From the NCBI RefSeq assembly GCF_014203855.1, contig NZ_JACHJV010000001.1:3410001-3474000 (forward strand): 64,000 bases of DNA, in the 5' to 3' direction. A program made the translations under genes and the position numbers. Origin of the DNA: Kitasatospora kifunensis. GTDB taxonomy: Bacteria; Actinomycetota; Actinomycetes; Streptomycetales; Streptomycetaceae. This document shows positions 25,971 to 35,624 of this stretch, piece by piece (within the stretch, counting starts at the first letter, position 1; each line of letters opens with the position of its first letter). The notes beneath the pieces are model-generated. The model had not been told where the DNA came from and did not search any database. It saw only the letters and a list, made by a program, of their open reading frames with translations.

Positions 25971-27737
25971 ATGCGTCAGGGCGCGAAGACCGCCATCGTC
26001 AGCGCCATCGCAGCCGCCATGCTCGGCGCCGGCGGGTACGGGGCGTACTCACTGGTCGGCTCGGACAGCAAGAAGTCCGCCGCGCCGGCCGCGCCCAAGC
26101 CCCGCACCGTGGTCGCCGAGTCGCCCTCGCCCGACCTCGCGGCGAGCGGCGCCAAGGCCTTCCTGGCCGCCTGGACCAGCGGCGACCTGCAGGGCGCCAG
26201 CAAGCTGACCGACGACCCGGCGAGCGCGCTCACCGCGCTGACCGCGTTCCAGCAGCAGGTCAAGCCGAGCGCGGTCACCCTCACCCCGGGCGGCCCGACC
26301 ACCCCCGCCGCCTTCGCCTCGGCCACCGCGCAGCCCGCCGGCGCCGCCGCCAAGCCCTCGCCGTCCGCTTCGGCCGGCGCCTCCGGCTCGCCCTCGCCGT
26401 CGGCCTCGGCCGCGCCGGCCAGCCAGGTGCTGCTCAACTTCAAGTCCCACCTGGAGTTCGCGGGCACCAGCAACACCTGGGACTACACCGGGTACCTCGG
26501 CATGGTGAAGATGAGCGACGGCACGGCCGCGGTGCACTGGGCGCCGACCGTGATCAACCCGCACCTGGGCCCCGGCCAGCAGATCGTCACCCAGCCGGTC
26601 TTCAACCCGCCGACCCGGGTCACCGACCGCAACGGACAGTCGCTGCAGAACGCCCCCTCGCTCACCCAGATCCTGGCGAACTTCCAGTCGAACCCGCCCG
26701 CCCAGAACCCGGCCGACGCCGGCACCGGCGTGGCGATCGTGGACCCGGCGGGCAAGACCAAGCCGCAGCCGCTGTTCACCATCACCGACCCCAAGCCCGG
26801 CCAGCCGATCAAGCTGACCCTCGACGCGAACCTGCAGGCGGCCGCGCAGAAGGCGGTCGACGAGCAGTACGCCAAGGACCCCAGCCACAAGGCGGCGGCG
26901 GTCGCCATCGAACCGAGCACCGGCAACGTCCTGGCGGTCGCGAACGCCCCGGCGACCGGCTTCAACATGGCGCTCCAGGGCCAGACCGCGCCCGGCTCCA
27001 CGATGAAGGTGATCACCGCCAGCGCGCTGCTGGAGGGTGGGATCGACCCGAACGCCACCATGCCCTGCCCGTCGAGCATCAACACCGGCACGGTGTACCA
27101 CAACGACTTCACCGACGAAGAGCCCAACAACACGTTCATGCAGGACTTCACGGTCTCCTGCAACACCGCCTTCATCAAGCAGAGTCTGGCCACCCTGCAG
27201 TCCGGCTCGCTGAACAAGCAGGCCTCGGACGTGTTCGGCATCGGGCTGAACTGGAAGATCGGCTTCCCCAGCTTCGACGGCTCGGTCCCCGGGGCGGGGC
27301 AGACCAAGGACGAGACGGCGGGTGAGTACTTCGGCCAGGGCAAGGACCTGATGGACCCGCTGACCATGGCCTCGGTCGCGGCCACCGTGGCGAACGGCAC
27401 CTTCAAGCAGCCGGTCCTGATGGCGGGTATGCCGCAGCTCCCGGCCGCCCGGCAGCTGTCGCCGGACACCCTGACCAAGCTGCGCTCGATGATGAACAGC
27501 GTCCTGACCAACTCGGCGGGCACCGCCTACAACGCGCTGCAGGGCGTCAGCGGCAACATCGGCGGCAAGACCGGCACCGCCGAGACCTCCAGCGACCCCA
27601 AGGCCCCCACCAACAGCTGGTTCACCGGCTACCGGGACAACCTGGCGGTCTCCGTCGAGGTGATCAACGGCGGCTTCGGCGCCGCCGCCGCGGTGCCCGC
27701 GGCAGTGGAGGTGCTCAAGGTGGGCAACGGCAGCTGA
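25971..27737 (+). CDS. Class B penicillin-binding protein with NTF2-like N-domain
   Basis: A 588-residue transpeptidase that cross-links peptidoglycan outside the membrane. An N-terminal anchor (about 7-28) is followed by an NTF2/MecA-N-like domain (about 55-215) broken by a low-complexity Ala/Pro/Ser stretch, and then the penicillin-binding domain with STMK near residue 344, SCN near residue 402 and KTGTAE near residue 535. There is no clear dimerisation domain. It is preceded by GGGGGA and ends at a strong terminator. A second class B PBP and a SEDS protein lie 5 kb downstream. Confidence 0.92.
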   Translation: MRQGAKTAIVSAIAAAMLGAGGYGAYSLVGSDSKKSAAPAAPKPRTVVAESPSPDLAASGAKAFLAAWTSGDLQGASKLTDDPASALTALTAFQQQVKPSAVTLTPGGPTTPAAFASATAQPAGAAAKPSPSASAGASGSPSPSASAAPASQVLLNFKSHLEFAGTSNTWDYTGYLGMVKMSDGTAAVHWAPTVINPHLGPGQQIVTQPVFNPPTRVTDRNGQSLQNAPSLTQILANFQSNPPAQNPADAGTGVAIVDPAGKTKPQPLFTITDPKPGQPIKLTLDANLQAAAQKAVDEQYAKDPSHKAAAVAIEPSTGNVLAVANAPATGFNMALQGQTAPGSTMKVITASALLEGGIDPNATMPCPSSINTGTVYHNDFTDEEPNNTFMQDFTVSCNTAFIKQSLATLQSGSLNKQASDVFGIGLNWKIGFPSFDGSVPGAGQTKDETAGEYFGQGKDLMDPLTMASVAATVANGTFKQPVLMAGMPQLPAARQLSPDTLTKLRSMMNSVLTNSAGTAYNALQGVSGNIGGKTGTAETSSDPKAPTNSWFTGYRDNLAVSVEVINGGFGAAAAVPAAVEVLKVGNGS

Positions 27738-27751
27738 CGGCAAGCACGTTC

Positions 27752-27783
27752 GCGGCCCCCTCGGCAGATGCCGAGGGGGCCGC
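27752..27783. terminator. Bidirectional terminator
   Basis: A perfect 15-bp stem (27752-27766 with 27769-27783) around a 2-nt centre, between the convergent PBP and Tat-lipoprotein genes. Confidence 0.85.
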
Positions 27784-27792
27784 GCTCGTTCG

Positions 27793-29454
27793 TCAGTGGC
27801 CGGCGTACACCGCGGCCACGTTGTCCTGCGGCGGGTGCGCCGCGCCCGCCGGGCCGGCCGCGAAGGCGCGCAGCAGGTTCTCCGTCACCCGCTGGGTCAT
27901 CGCCGCGGTCCTGGCGTCCATCGCGTGGTCCGCACCCGAGCTGCCGTCGCCGCTGGCGTTCAGCGACTCCACCCAGCGCATGGTGCCGCTGGCGAAGACG
28001 CCCGCCCCGCTGGGCGCGCTGTAGAAGGCGGTGTCGCTGAAGCTCTTGCGGCCCGCGCAGACCACCGGCGAGTGCGCCAGGATCTCGATCGGACGCGGCG
28101 TGTCGAAGCCGGTGTTGACCCGGTCGTACTCGACCCCCACCAGGTGCGCGAAGCTGTCGCCGGCCTGCACGTTGGTCCCGGCGAAGAGCCAGTGCCCCGG
28201 GTCGCCCACCACGTAGGGCGCGTCCACCGGGTAGCCGTCGTAGATCACCCCGAGCATGCTGCTCTCCGGATCGGCGTGCGGGCCCACCCGGTAGTCGTTG
28301 GTCGGCAGCCCGCCGCTCTTGTAGCCGGGGTCCTGCTGGAAGGAGTCCTTGTAGCAGACCACCTGCCGGTCCGGGCCACTCGGCGAGGGCTCGTAACGCA
28401 CCCGGCGGAAGCAGCAGTTGGCGCCCAGGATGGCCACGTTGGTCCCGGCGTCCCGGGCCGCGACCACGTTGGCGCGCTGCTCGGGCGACCAGTACTCGTC
28501 GTGCCCGAGCGAGAGCACCGCGAGCGCGCCCTTGAGCAGCCCTGGCTGCCCGGCCAGGTCGGTGCTGGTGGTGTACGCCAGCGGCAGCCCGAGCTTCTCG
28601 GCCAGCGCGATCAGCGGTGTCTCGTAGACCATGAAGAGCCCGGCGCCGTCGTACTCGTGGTACGGGCGGTCGCAGGAGACCACCAGCGAGCGGGTCGCGT
28701 ACGCGCCGTTCTCGCCGTTGTAGAGGTTGTAGCCGCCCCAGGTGTTGTAGGCCTGCCAGGTGGCGACCGCGTTCACCACCACCAGCTTCCCGGCGGTCAC
28801 CGCCGAGCGGACGGTGATCGGCACGTACCGCTGTCCGGCACCGTTCACCGCGTCCAGCCGCAGCAGGTAGCTGCCCTCGGGCCAGCCGGTGGTGTCCACG
28901 GTGGTGCTCTTCGCCCAGTCGGTGCTGATCATCCGGGTGTGCGGGTCGAGGGCGGCGGCCGACTGCTTGGCGCCGGGCACCTGCTCGGACTGCCAGACCA
29001 GTCGGCCCCGGGCACCGCCGTACCAGCCCATCCGGTAGGCCGAGACCTTGAAGCCGGGCGTGGTGGTGGAGACGTGCAGGCCGAAGCTCTCGCCGGGCAG
29101 CACACTCGACCGATCGGCCCACCCCTCGATGGCCTGGTCGGGACCGGCGTTGCCGATCGGCCAGTCGGGGTTGCCCGGCTTGTCGTTCTCCCGCTGCGGG
29201 CCCGGCGCAGCGCCGCCCGCAGTGCCCGGGGCCGACGCGGAGGGGCTGCCCGCGGTGTTGCTCGCCACCGCCGCGGCCGTCCGCAGGCCTGACGCGGTGC
29301 CGGTCCCGCAGGCCGTCAGGCCCACCCCGGCCGCCGCCGCACCGGCCAGGCCGAGAAACCGCCGCCGGGCGGTCCGGCGCTGTTCGCCGGCCGCCGGCCC
29401 CTCGGGGGGCTGCTGCTCGGGGGAGTGCTGCCCAGGGGAATGCGGCTCGGCCAT
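27793..29454 (-). CDS. Tat-exported lipoprotein with N,N-dimethylformamidase beta-subunit-like domain
   Basis: A 553-residue protein. The N-terminus has a twin-arginine signal (RRRFLGLAG) followed by lipobox LTAC near residue 50, so it should be exported folded and lipid-anchored. The mature region (about 100-553) matches the dimethylformamidase beta-subunit-like domain: HVSTTTPGFKVSAYRMGWYGG, SLGHDEYWSPEQRANV and CCFRRVRYE are typical. The catalytic role in this subgroup is unknown. GGAGG precedes the ATG at 29454. An unrelated membrane glycosyltransferase gene lies upstream. Confidence 0.82.
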   Translation of the reverse strand: MAEPHSPGQHSPEQQPPEGPAAGEQRRTARRRFLGLAGAAAAGVGLTACGTGTASGLRTAAAVASNTAGSPSASAPGTAGGAAPGPQRENDKPGNPDWPIGNAGPDQAIEGWADRSSVLPGESFGLHVSTTTPGFKVSAYRMGWYGGARGRLVWQSEQVPGAKQSAAALDPHTRMISTDWAKSTTVDTTGWPEGSYLLRLDAVNGAGQRYVPITVRSAVTAGKLVVVNAVATWQAYNTWGGYNLYNGENGAYATRSLVVSCDRPYHEYDGAGLFMVYETPLIALAEKLGLPLAYTTSTDLAGQPGLLKGALAVLSLGHDEYWSPEQRANVVAARDAGTNVAILGANCCFRRVRYEPSPSGPDRQVVCYKDSFQQDPGYKSGGLPTNDYRVGPHADPESSMLGVIYDGYPVDAPYVVGDPGHWLFAGTNVQAGDSFAHLVGVEYDRVNTGFDTPRPIEILAHSPVVCAGRKSFSDTAFYSAPSGAGVFASGTMRWVESLNASGDGSSGADHAMDARTAAMTQRVTENLLRAFAAGPAGAAHPPQDNVAAVYAGH

Positions 29455-29571
29455 CAGACTGCCTCCTGAACTCCGACTCGATGCTCGCCAGGGTTCGCCG
29501 CAGCTGCGGCGCGACCCGCGTGAGGGCGGGCGACCGCGCAGCCGCCCGCCCTCACGCGCCGTCAACACCCG

Positions 29572-31017
29572 CTAGTGGACTGCCGCGACACCCTCGCTCT
29601 CCACCGTACGTGGGCTTCCTGAGAGCCGCCCGGTCCAGGAGCGGGCGGCCAGGCGGGGCCAGATCACCAGCACGGCGGGTAGCGCGAAATAGCCGAACCG
29701 CCCGGCCGGCGCCAGCATGAAGCCGAGCGTGAGCCCACCGGCCAGCAGGTCGGCTGCGGCCACCGCCGAGGTCGGCGGCCGCAGCACCAGCCAGCCGGCC
29801 ACCGCTGCCGCGCCCAGTACCAGCAGCACCATCGAGACGGTGTGCCCGGCCGGACCGAGGTCCGCCAGCACCTTGCCGGGCAGCGGGCTGTCGGCCGGGG
29901 TGTGCGCCGAGGTCAGACCGAGGGGGAACCGGATCACCTGGTTGAGGAAGTTCCGCAGCCCGGTCAGTGCGAACGGCAGGATCACCGCCACACCCCCCAG
30001 CACGGCCGTCAGCGTGGCCCGCCCGGCCGGGCGCCGCCCGTACAGCCGCCAGAGCAGCAGGACGGCCACCGGAAGCGCCGGCCAGGCGGTCCATTTGAGG
30101 GTGCAGGCCAGCGCCAGCGCCAACCCGGTGGCGATCGCCCGGCCCCGGGCGGCCAGTGCCATCGCCAGGCAGCAGAGGCCGATCAGCGGCAGGTCCACCC
30201 CGCCGACGGAGAGCATCAGGGCGATCAGCGGCGAGCCGGTGAGCACCCCGAGCGGCAGCAGCGCGGAGTACTCGCGGCTGGGCCGCAGCAGCCGCCAGCT
30301 GATGGTCAGGAAGGCCAGGAAGCTGAGGGCGAACCAGATCCTGGCGTCTCCGAGCACCCGGCAGACCAGGCCGACCGAGCCGAGCGCCGCCCGCGGCAGC
30401 CCGAAGACCACCATGGTCGGCAGGTAGGGGTTGAAGTCACTGACCTTCACCGGGTGCGGCAGGTACGGCGTGCCGGTGTGCAGCAGCAGGTGGGCGGAGC
30501 GCTCGACCACCATCACCTCGGACTGGTGGTGCCCCTGCGCGGCCAGCATGCCGAGCGGCAGCAGCACCGCGCCGAACAGCGCGATCACGGCGGCGACCCG
30601 ACCGGCCCAGCGGCGCGGCAGGGTGAGCACGGCCAGCCCGGCCAGCAGGTAGGCGGGGGCCGCGACAGTCCCCCAGAGTCGCTGGACGGCCAGATCGGAG
30701 ACGAGCGGGAAAGCCGCCGCCCAGCCGGCCGCGACCAGGCAGCCGAACAGGTGCACCGAGCGGAGCCCGCCCAGCCGCATCCCCAGCACGGCCAACCGCT
30801 GACCGCGCCCGGCCCCGGCAGGTGCGGCCACCGTCCTCGTCGGGCGCTGCCGGGGCAGTGTGGAGCACGGCGCCGGGCCGGCCTCGGGCCGGGTGCGGTG
30901 GCCAGCCGGATGGCCGCCGGGATGCCCCGCGGGTCGGCCGTCGGGCGCCTTCGCGCCGCGTCGAACGCCGAACCGGCCGCGGGCCCCAGGCGCGCCGGAC
31001 GAACGGGTGGTCACCAT
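29572..31017 (-). CDS. GT87-like membrane mannosyltransferase
   Basis: A 481-residue protein with a basic, Pro-rich cytoplasmic N-terminus (about 1-75) and about ten helices, with FNPYLPTMVVFGLPRAAL in a conserved loop and LALACTLKWTAWPALPVAVLLL in the middle, as in the DUF2029/GT87 family of polyprenyl-phosphate-mannose-dependent transferases. It probably adds mannose to a lipid or glycan outside the membrane. ATG 31017 is only 6 bp from TAACCT, and AGGACA lies 17 bp further upstream: a complete promoter with no room for a ribosome site. Confidence 0.75.
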   Translation of the reverse strand: MVTTRSSGAPGARGRFGVRRGAKAPDGRPAGHPGGHPAGHRTRPEAGPAPCSTLPRQRPTRTVAAPAGAGRGQRLAVLGMRLGGLRSVHLFGCLVAAGWAAAFPLVSDLAVQRLWGTVAAPAYLLAGLAVLTLPRRWAGRVAAVIALFGAVLLPLGMLAAQGHHQSEVMVVERSAHLLLHTGTPYLPHPVKVSDFNPYLPTMVVFGLPRAALGSVGLVCRVLGDARIWFALSFLAFLTISWRLLRPSREYSALLPLGVLTGSPLIALMLSVGGVDLPLIGLCCLAMALAARGRAIATGLALALACTLKWTAWPALPVAVLLLWRLYGRRPAGRATLTAVLGGVAVILPFALTGLRNFLNQVIRFPLGLTSAHTPADSPLPGKVLADLGPAGHTVSMVLLVLGAAAVAGWLVLRPPTSAVAAADLLAGGLTLGFMLAPAGRFGYFALPAVLVIWPRLAARSWTGRLSGSPRTVESEGVAAVH

Positions 31018-31023
31018 GGGGGA

Positions 31024-31052
31024 AGGTTATTTCGGCAACCGTCCGCTGTCCT
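31024..31052 (-). promoter_or_regulatory. Promoter of a leaderless transcript (GT87-like gene)
   Basis: On the minus strand AGGACA (31047-31052), a 17-bp spacer and TAACCT (31024-31029) form a near-consensus promoter that ends 6 bp before the ATG. Confidence 0.55.
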
Positions 31053-31096
31053 CAGACTGCGGGGGCTAGTCAGATCGGAATCCATCCGTTAGAGCG

Positions 31097-32581
31097 TCAG
31101 CCAAACGTGCGCTCCGGGACGGCGGAGGCGTCGGTGGCCCGCTCCAGCCGGGAGTGCCGGATGCCGTAGCCGAAGTAGGCGGCGGCCGCGATCGCCAGCG
31201 CGACCCCGAAGAAGATGAAGGTCAGCGGCTGCAGCCCACGGATCAGGTAGACGCAGAACCCCACGCTGAGCAGCGGGGTGACGGGGTAGCCGGGGACCTT
31301 GAAGCCGCGCCGCAGCTCCGGGCTGCGCCGCCGCAACACGATCACTCCCACCGAGACCACCGCGAAGGCGCACAGGGTGCCCAGACTGGTCAGATCGGTC
31401 AGGATGTCCAGCGGCACGAACGCGGCCAGCGTGGCGACGGCCAGTCCGACCACCACGGTGTTCCAGACCGGCGTGCCGGTGCGCGCGGAGACCTGGGCGA
31501 AGCGGGCGGGCAGCATCCCGTCGCGGCCCATCGAGTACAGGATCCGGGTCTGACCGTAGATCACCACCAGGGTGACGCTGAAGATCGAGACGATCGCGCC
31601 GAGCGCGAAGACCAGGGCCGGCCAGGTCTGCCCGGTGAGGTCCTGCAGGATCTGCGCGAGCCCGGCCTCCTGGCCGTCGAACTTCTGCCAGGGCTGGGCA
31701 CCGATCGCCACCACCGCGACCGCGACGTAGAGCAGGGTGACCACCAGCAGCGAGATGATGATCGCCCGCGGCAGGGTGCGGCGCGGGTCGCGGACCTCCT
31801 CGCCGGCCGTGGAGACGGCGTCCAGGCCGATGAACGAGAAGAAGATGCCGGAGGCGGCGGTGCCGACGCCGGACCAGCCCAGCGGCATGAAGTCGTGCAG
31901 GTTGTTCGTGTGGAAGCCGGTCAGGCCGACCGCGACGAAGAGCGCGAGCACCACGATCTTGATCCCGACCATGATCGCGTTGACCTTGGCGCTCTCACCG
32001 GCCCCGCGCACCAGCAGCAGGCAGACCATGGCCACCAGGACCACCGCGGGCAGGTTGAAGATCCCGCCGTCGCCCGGCGGCTGCGCCAGCCAGTCCGGGA
32101 TGGTCAGGCCGAAGGCCAGCTGGCAGAACTTGTTCAGGTACTGCCCCCAACTGACCGCGATCGCCGAGGCCGAGACCCCGTACTCGAGCAGCAGGCAGAC
32201 CCCGACCCCGAAGGCGGTGGCCTCGCCCAGGGTGGCGTAGGCGTAGCTGTAGGAGGAGCCGGAGACCGGGATCGCCGAAGCCAGCTCGGCGTAGCAGAGC
32301 GCGGTCAGGCCCGCGGTGACGGCGGCCAGCACGAAGGAGAGCACCACGGCGGGCCCGGCCTCGGGGACCGCCGAGCTGAGCACGAAGAAGATCCCGGTGC
32401 CGACGGTGGCCCCGATGCCGATCGCCGACAGCTGCCACAGGCCGATCGAACGGCGCAGCTGGCCCGCTCCACCGTTGCCGGCGCTCTCGGCTATCAGGGT
32501 CTCGACCGGCTTGCGCCGCAACAGGCGCTGACCGAGGGGGGTGGTGCTGGGCACGACGGGCTCTTTTCCGGGGCGGTGCAT
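31097..32581 (-). CDS. APC-superfamily amino-acid permease (cationic amino-acid type)
   Basis: A 494-residue, 12-13 helix transporter. The unwound helix 1 signature IGIGATVGTGIFFVL, then GPAVVLSFVLAAVTAGLTALCYAELAS and SGSSYSYAYATLGE, identify the cationic-amino-acid/YfnA group. It imports an amino acid with protons; the exact substrate is unknown. ATG 32581 is chosen and a later GTG (VPSTTPLGQ) is possible. The upstream region has clustered AGCAT/ATGCT half-sites, including a perfect ATGCTGAAGCAT at 32590-32601 touching the start, which suggests tight transcriptional control. Confidence 0.88.
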   Translation of the reverse strand: MHRPGKEPVVPSTTPLGQRLLRRKPVETLIAESAGNGGAGQLRRSIGLWQLSAIGIGATVGTGIFFVLSSAVPEAGPAVVLSFVLAAVTAGLTALCYAELASAIPVSGSSYSYAYATLGEATAFGVGVCLLLEYGVSASAIAVSWGQYLNKFCQLAFGLTIPDWLAQPPGDGGIFNLPAVVLVAMVCLLLVRGAGESAKVNAIMVGIKIVVLALFVAVGLTGFHTNNLHDFMPLGWSGVGTAASGIFFSFIGLDAVSTAGEEVRDPRRTLPRAIIISLLVVTLLYVAVAVVAIGAQPWQKFDGQEAGLAQILQDLTGQTWPALVFALGAIVSIFSVTLVVIYGQTRILYSMGRDGMLPARFAQVSARTGTPVWNTVVVGLAVATLAAFVPLDILTDLTSLGTLCAFAVVSVGVIVLRRRSPELRRGFKVPGYPVTPLLSVGFCVYLIRGLQPLTFIFFGVALAIAAAAYFGYGIRHSRLERATDASAVPERTFG

Positions 32582-32589
32582 AAATATCA

Positions 32590-32626
32590 ATGCTGAAGCA
32601 TACATAACAGCATCAGTCGATATGCT
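32590..32626 (-). promoter_or_regulatory. Cluster of AGCAT/ATGCT half-sites before the permease gene
   Basis: A perfect dyad ATGCTGAAGCAT (32590-32601) is followed by another AGCAT (about 32609) and an ATGCT (about 32622) within an AT-rich stretch. It sits just upstream of the permease start, as expected for an operator. Confidence 0.4.
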
Positions 32627-32673
32627 CCGCCTCCGGCTCGACCCCGCCCGCCGCCGGGGCCCTCACCACCCGC

Positions 32674-34191
32674 TCAGCCCTTGCCTCCCAACACCGCCTG
32701 CATCACCGACTTGGCGATCGGGGCGGCCAACTGGCCGCCTGTGACATCGGTCGCATTGCTGTCCGCGATCACCACGGCGACCGCCACCGGCGGCACGTCC
32801 GAGGAGCCGGCAGGCTTGGCCCAGGAGATGAACCAGGCGTACGGCGTACCGGAGTTGTCCACCCCGTGCTGGGCGGTGCCGGTCTTGCCGCCGACCGTGG
32901 CCCCGGCGATCCGGGCGTTGCGCCCGGTGCCGTTCTGCACCACGTCGGTCATCAGCTGCTGCACCTGACCGGCCACCGCGGGGCTCATCGCCTGCTTGTA
33001 GGTCCGCGGCTTCATCAGCTGGACCGTGCTGCCGTCGGACTTCGCCAGCTTGTCCACAAGCTGGGGATACATCACCGTGCCGTTGTTGGCCACGCCCGCG
33101 GCGACCATCGCCATCACCAGCGGGGTGGCGGCGGTGTCGAACTGGCCGATCGAGGAGAGCGCCACCTGGGACTGGTTCATCTGGGTGTCGAAGTTGCTGC
33201 GCGCCGCGCGCACCGGGATGTCGAGCTTCGGATCGTTGAAGCCGAAGTTCTCGGCCATCGAGGTCATCTTGTCCAGCCCGGTCTGCACACCCAGGTTGCC
33301 CATGACGCTGTTGCAGGAGAGCGTCATCGCGGTGTCCAGGTCGATGTTCGGCTGGTCGCACGCGCTGGAGTCGTTGACCAGCGTGGTGGTGGTGCCCGGC
33401 AGCACGTAGGGGTAGGGCGTGCTGGTCGGCGCGTTGATGTCGGTGACCACCCCGTTCGCCAGCGCGGCCGCGGCGGTGACCACCTTGAAGGTGGAGCCGG
33501 GCGGGTAGGTCTGGCGCAGCGCCCGGTTGAGCATCGGCTGGTCGCTGTCCGCCTGCAGCTTGGTCCAGGCGCTCTGGTCGGCGTTGCTCGCGCCGGCGAA
33601 CGTGCTCGGGTCGTAGGACGGGGTGCTGGCCAGCGCCAGGATCCGCCCGGTGCTCGGCTCGATCGCGGCCACCGCGCCCTTCTGGTTGCCCAGACCCTGC
33701 ATCGCGGCCTGCTGGGCGGCCGCGTTGATGGTGGTGTAGACGTCGCCGCCGGGGTTCTGCTTGCGGGCGATCTCGTTCCAGACCACCCATCCGTCCAGCC
33801 GGGAGTCGGTGCCGGAGAGGATGCCGTCCTCGGTGCCCTCCAGCTGGGTGTTGCCGTAGATCTGCGAGGAGTAGCCGGTGACGGCGGCGTACTGCTGGCC
33901 GGCGGTGTAGGTGCGCTTGTAGTTGTAGCGCCCACCGGTCGCGGTGGAGCCGGTGATCGGGGTGTCGCCGACCAGGATGTTGCCGCGCGGCTGGGAGTAG
34001 CGCTGGATGGTCAGGCGCTGGTTGGCCGGGTTGTGGTCGTAGCCCTTGGCCTGGAACACCTGGATCCGGGTCGCCTGGGCGGCCAGCAGGATGATCAGCA
34101 CCAGGCAGAACAGGCCGGCCCGGCGCCCGGTGGTGGAGATGCCGGGCAGCCCTTGGGGGCCGTTGCCCCGGCCGCTGGATCGACGGGCCAT
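32674..34191 (-). CDS. pbpA: Class B penicillin-binding protein (PbpA-like), partner of SEDS protein
   Basis: A 505-residue elongation or division transpeptidase. It has an N-terminal helix (about 24-43), the non-catalytic PBP-dimer region (about 50-150), then transpeptidase motifs STFK near residue 227, SCN near 282 and KTGTA near 420. Its ATG overlaps the stop of the SEDS gene by one base (TGATG), so the two are translated together as an obligate pair, the transpeptidase cross-linking strands made by the SEDS polymerase. No pknB, pstP or FHA genes adjoin, unlike the classical actinobacterial cluster, so this may be a second, dedicated pair. Confidence 0.92.
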   Translation of the reverse strand: MARRSSGRGNGPQGLPGISTTGRRAGLFCLVLIILLAAQATRIQVFQAKGYDHNPANQRLTIQRYSQPRGNILVGDTPITGSTATGGRYNYKRTYTAGQQYAAVTGYSSQIYGNTQLEGTEDGILSGTDSRLDGWVVWNEIARKQNPGGDVYTTINAAAQQAAMQGLGNQKGAVAAIEPSTGRILALASTPSYDPSTFAGASNADQSAWTKLQADSDQPMLNRALRQTYPPGSTFKVVTAAAALANGVVTDINAPTSTPYPYVLPGTTTTLVNDSSACDQPNIDLDTAMTLSCNSVMGNLGVQTGLDKMTSMAENFGFNDPKLDIPVRAARSNFDTQMNQSQVALSSIGQFDTAATPLVMAMVAAGVANNGTVMYPQLVDKLAKSDGSTVQLMKPRTYKQAMSPAVAGQVQQLMTDVVQNGTGRNARIAGATVGGKTGTAQHGVDNSGTPYAWFISWAKPAGSSDVPPVAVAVVIADSNATDVTGGQLAAPIAKSVMQAVLGGKG

Positions 34192-35558
34192 CAGAGGGCC
34201 ACCTCCTGGGACAGCTCCGGGGGAGCCGGACGACGCGCGAGGTCGCTCATCCGGACCAGCAGCGCCACGATGATCCAGTTGGTCACCACCGAGGAGCCGC
34301 CCTGCGCGATGAAGGGCAGCGTGGCGCCGGTCAGCGGGATGAGCGCGAGCACGCCGCCGGCCACCACGAAGACCTGAAGGCCGATCACGGTGGCCAGGCC
34401 GATCGCCAGCAGCCGCCCGAACGGGTCGCGCAGCGCGATCCCGGTCCGAAAGCCGCGCGAGATCAGCAGCAGGTAGAGCAGCAGCAGCGCCACCAGGCCG
34501 ACCAGACCGAGCTCCTCACCGATGGTGGCGAGGATGAAGTCCGACTTGGCGGCGAAGCCGATCAGCGCCGAGTGCCCGAGGCCGAGCCCGGCCCCCAGCA
34601 AGCCGCCCCAGGCGAAGGCGAAGAGCGACTGGGCGATCTGGTTGGCCCCCTGCCCGGCCGCCACCGAAGCGAGCGGGTGCAGCCACTGGTCGACCCGCGA
34701 GTGCACGTGCGGCGAGAGCCAGCCGACCACCACCACCCCGGCCGCGGCCAGCACCAGCCCGATCGCGATCCAGCTGATCCGGGCGGTGGCCACGTAGAGC
34801 ATCACCACGAAGATCCCGAAGTACAGCAGCGACATGCCGAGGTCGGTCTCCAGCACCAGCACGCCGATGAACGCCACCCAGACCAGCAGCACCGGGCCGA
34901 GCACCCGCCCGGGCGGCAGGGTGAAGCGCCAGATGCGCCGCCCGGTCAGCGCGAGCGCGTCCCGGTGCGCCGCCAGGTAGGCGGCGAAGAAGATCACCAG
35001 CAGGATCTTGGCGAACTCGCCCGGCTGGATCGAGAACGGACCGACCGTGATCCAGATCCGTGAGCCGTACACGGCCGGGAAGAAGATCGGCACCACCAGC
35101 AGGACCAGCGCCACCAGTGCCCCGCTGTAGGCGTAGCGCTGCAGCAGCCGGTGGTCGCGCAGCAGCAGGATCACCGCGATGCACAGCGCCACCCCGAGCG
35201 TGGACCAGAGCAGCTGGGTGGGCGCAGCCGAGCTGTGCGGCGTGGTGCGGTCCAGGCGGTAGATGACGACCAGTCCGATGCCGTTGAGCAGCACCGCGAT
35301 CGGCAACGGCAGCGGATCGGCGTACTTGGCCTTCCAACGGATCACCCCGTGCGCGAGCAGGGCGAGCACGCCCAGCGCCGCGCCGTACTCGACCGCGTCC
35401 GGCGGGACTCGGTCGTCGATGTTGAGCCCGACCTCGATGTAGCCGAACACCGCGATCGCCACTGCGGCCAGCACCAGGGCGAGTTCGACGTTGCGGCCGG
35501 TTCTGGGTCGGGGCCCGGGCGGTTCACTGCGCGCGGCGGTGACGGCGGATGTTGCCAT
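34191..35558 (-). CDS. SEDS-family peptidoglycan polymerase (FtsW/RodA/SpoVE)
   Basis: A 455-residue protein with ten or more helices. Family motifs are GSRIWITVGPFSIQPGEFAKILLVIFFA and the catalytic-loop region LETDLGMSLLYFGIFVVMLY, which holds the essential aspartate; GGSSVVTNWIIVALLVRMSD closes the protein. It polymerises lipid II into glycan chains with the coupled class B PBP. GGAG lies about 12 bp before the ATG at 35558. The promoter region is unusually AT-rich and contains a long dyad (35625-35655). It cannot be assigned to FtsW, RodA or a sporulation-specific copy from sequence alone. Confidence 0.92.
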   Translation of the reverse strand: MATSAVTAARSEPPGPRPRTGRNVELALVLAAVAIAVFGYIEVGLNIDDRVPPDAVEYGAALGVLALLAHGVIRWKAKYADPLPLPIAVLLNGIGLVVIYRLDRTTPHSSAAPTQLLWSTLGVALCIAVILLLRDHRLLQRYAYSGALVALVLLVVPIFFPAVYGSRIWITVGPFSIQPGEFAKILLVIFFAAYLAAHRDALALTGRRIWRFTLPPGRVLGPVLLVWVAFIGVLVLETDLGMSLLYFGIFVVMLYVATARISWIAIGLVLAAAGVVVVGWLSPHVHSRVDQWLHPLASVAAGQGANQIAQSLFAFAWGGLLGAGLGLGHSALIGFAAKSDFILATIGEELGLVGLVALLLLYLLLISRGFRTGIALRDPFGRLLAIGLATVIGLQVFVVAGGVLALIPLTGATLPFIAQGGSSVVTNWIIVALLVRMSDLARRPAPPELSQEVAL

Positions 35559-35624
35559 GGGCGACCGCTACTCCTGTCTGGCGCGACGTCAGGGAGTTCT
35601 GCGGGCGATTGTAACCTAATGTCC

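Noticed and set aside
27793..29454. Catalytic N,N-dimethylformamidase
   Set aside because: Only the beta-subunit-like C-terminal domain is seen, there is no alpha subunit, and the protein has a Tat lipoprotein signal; enzymatic identity is not supported.
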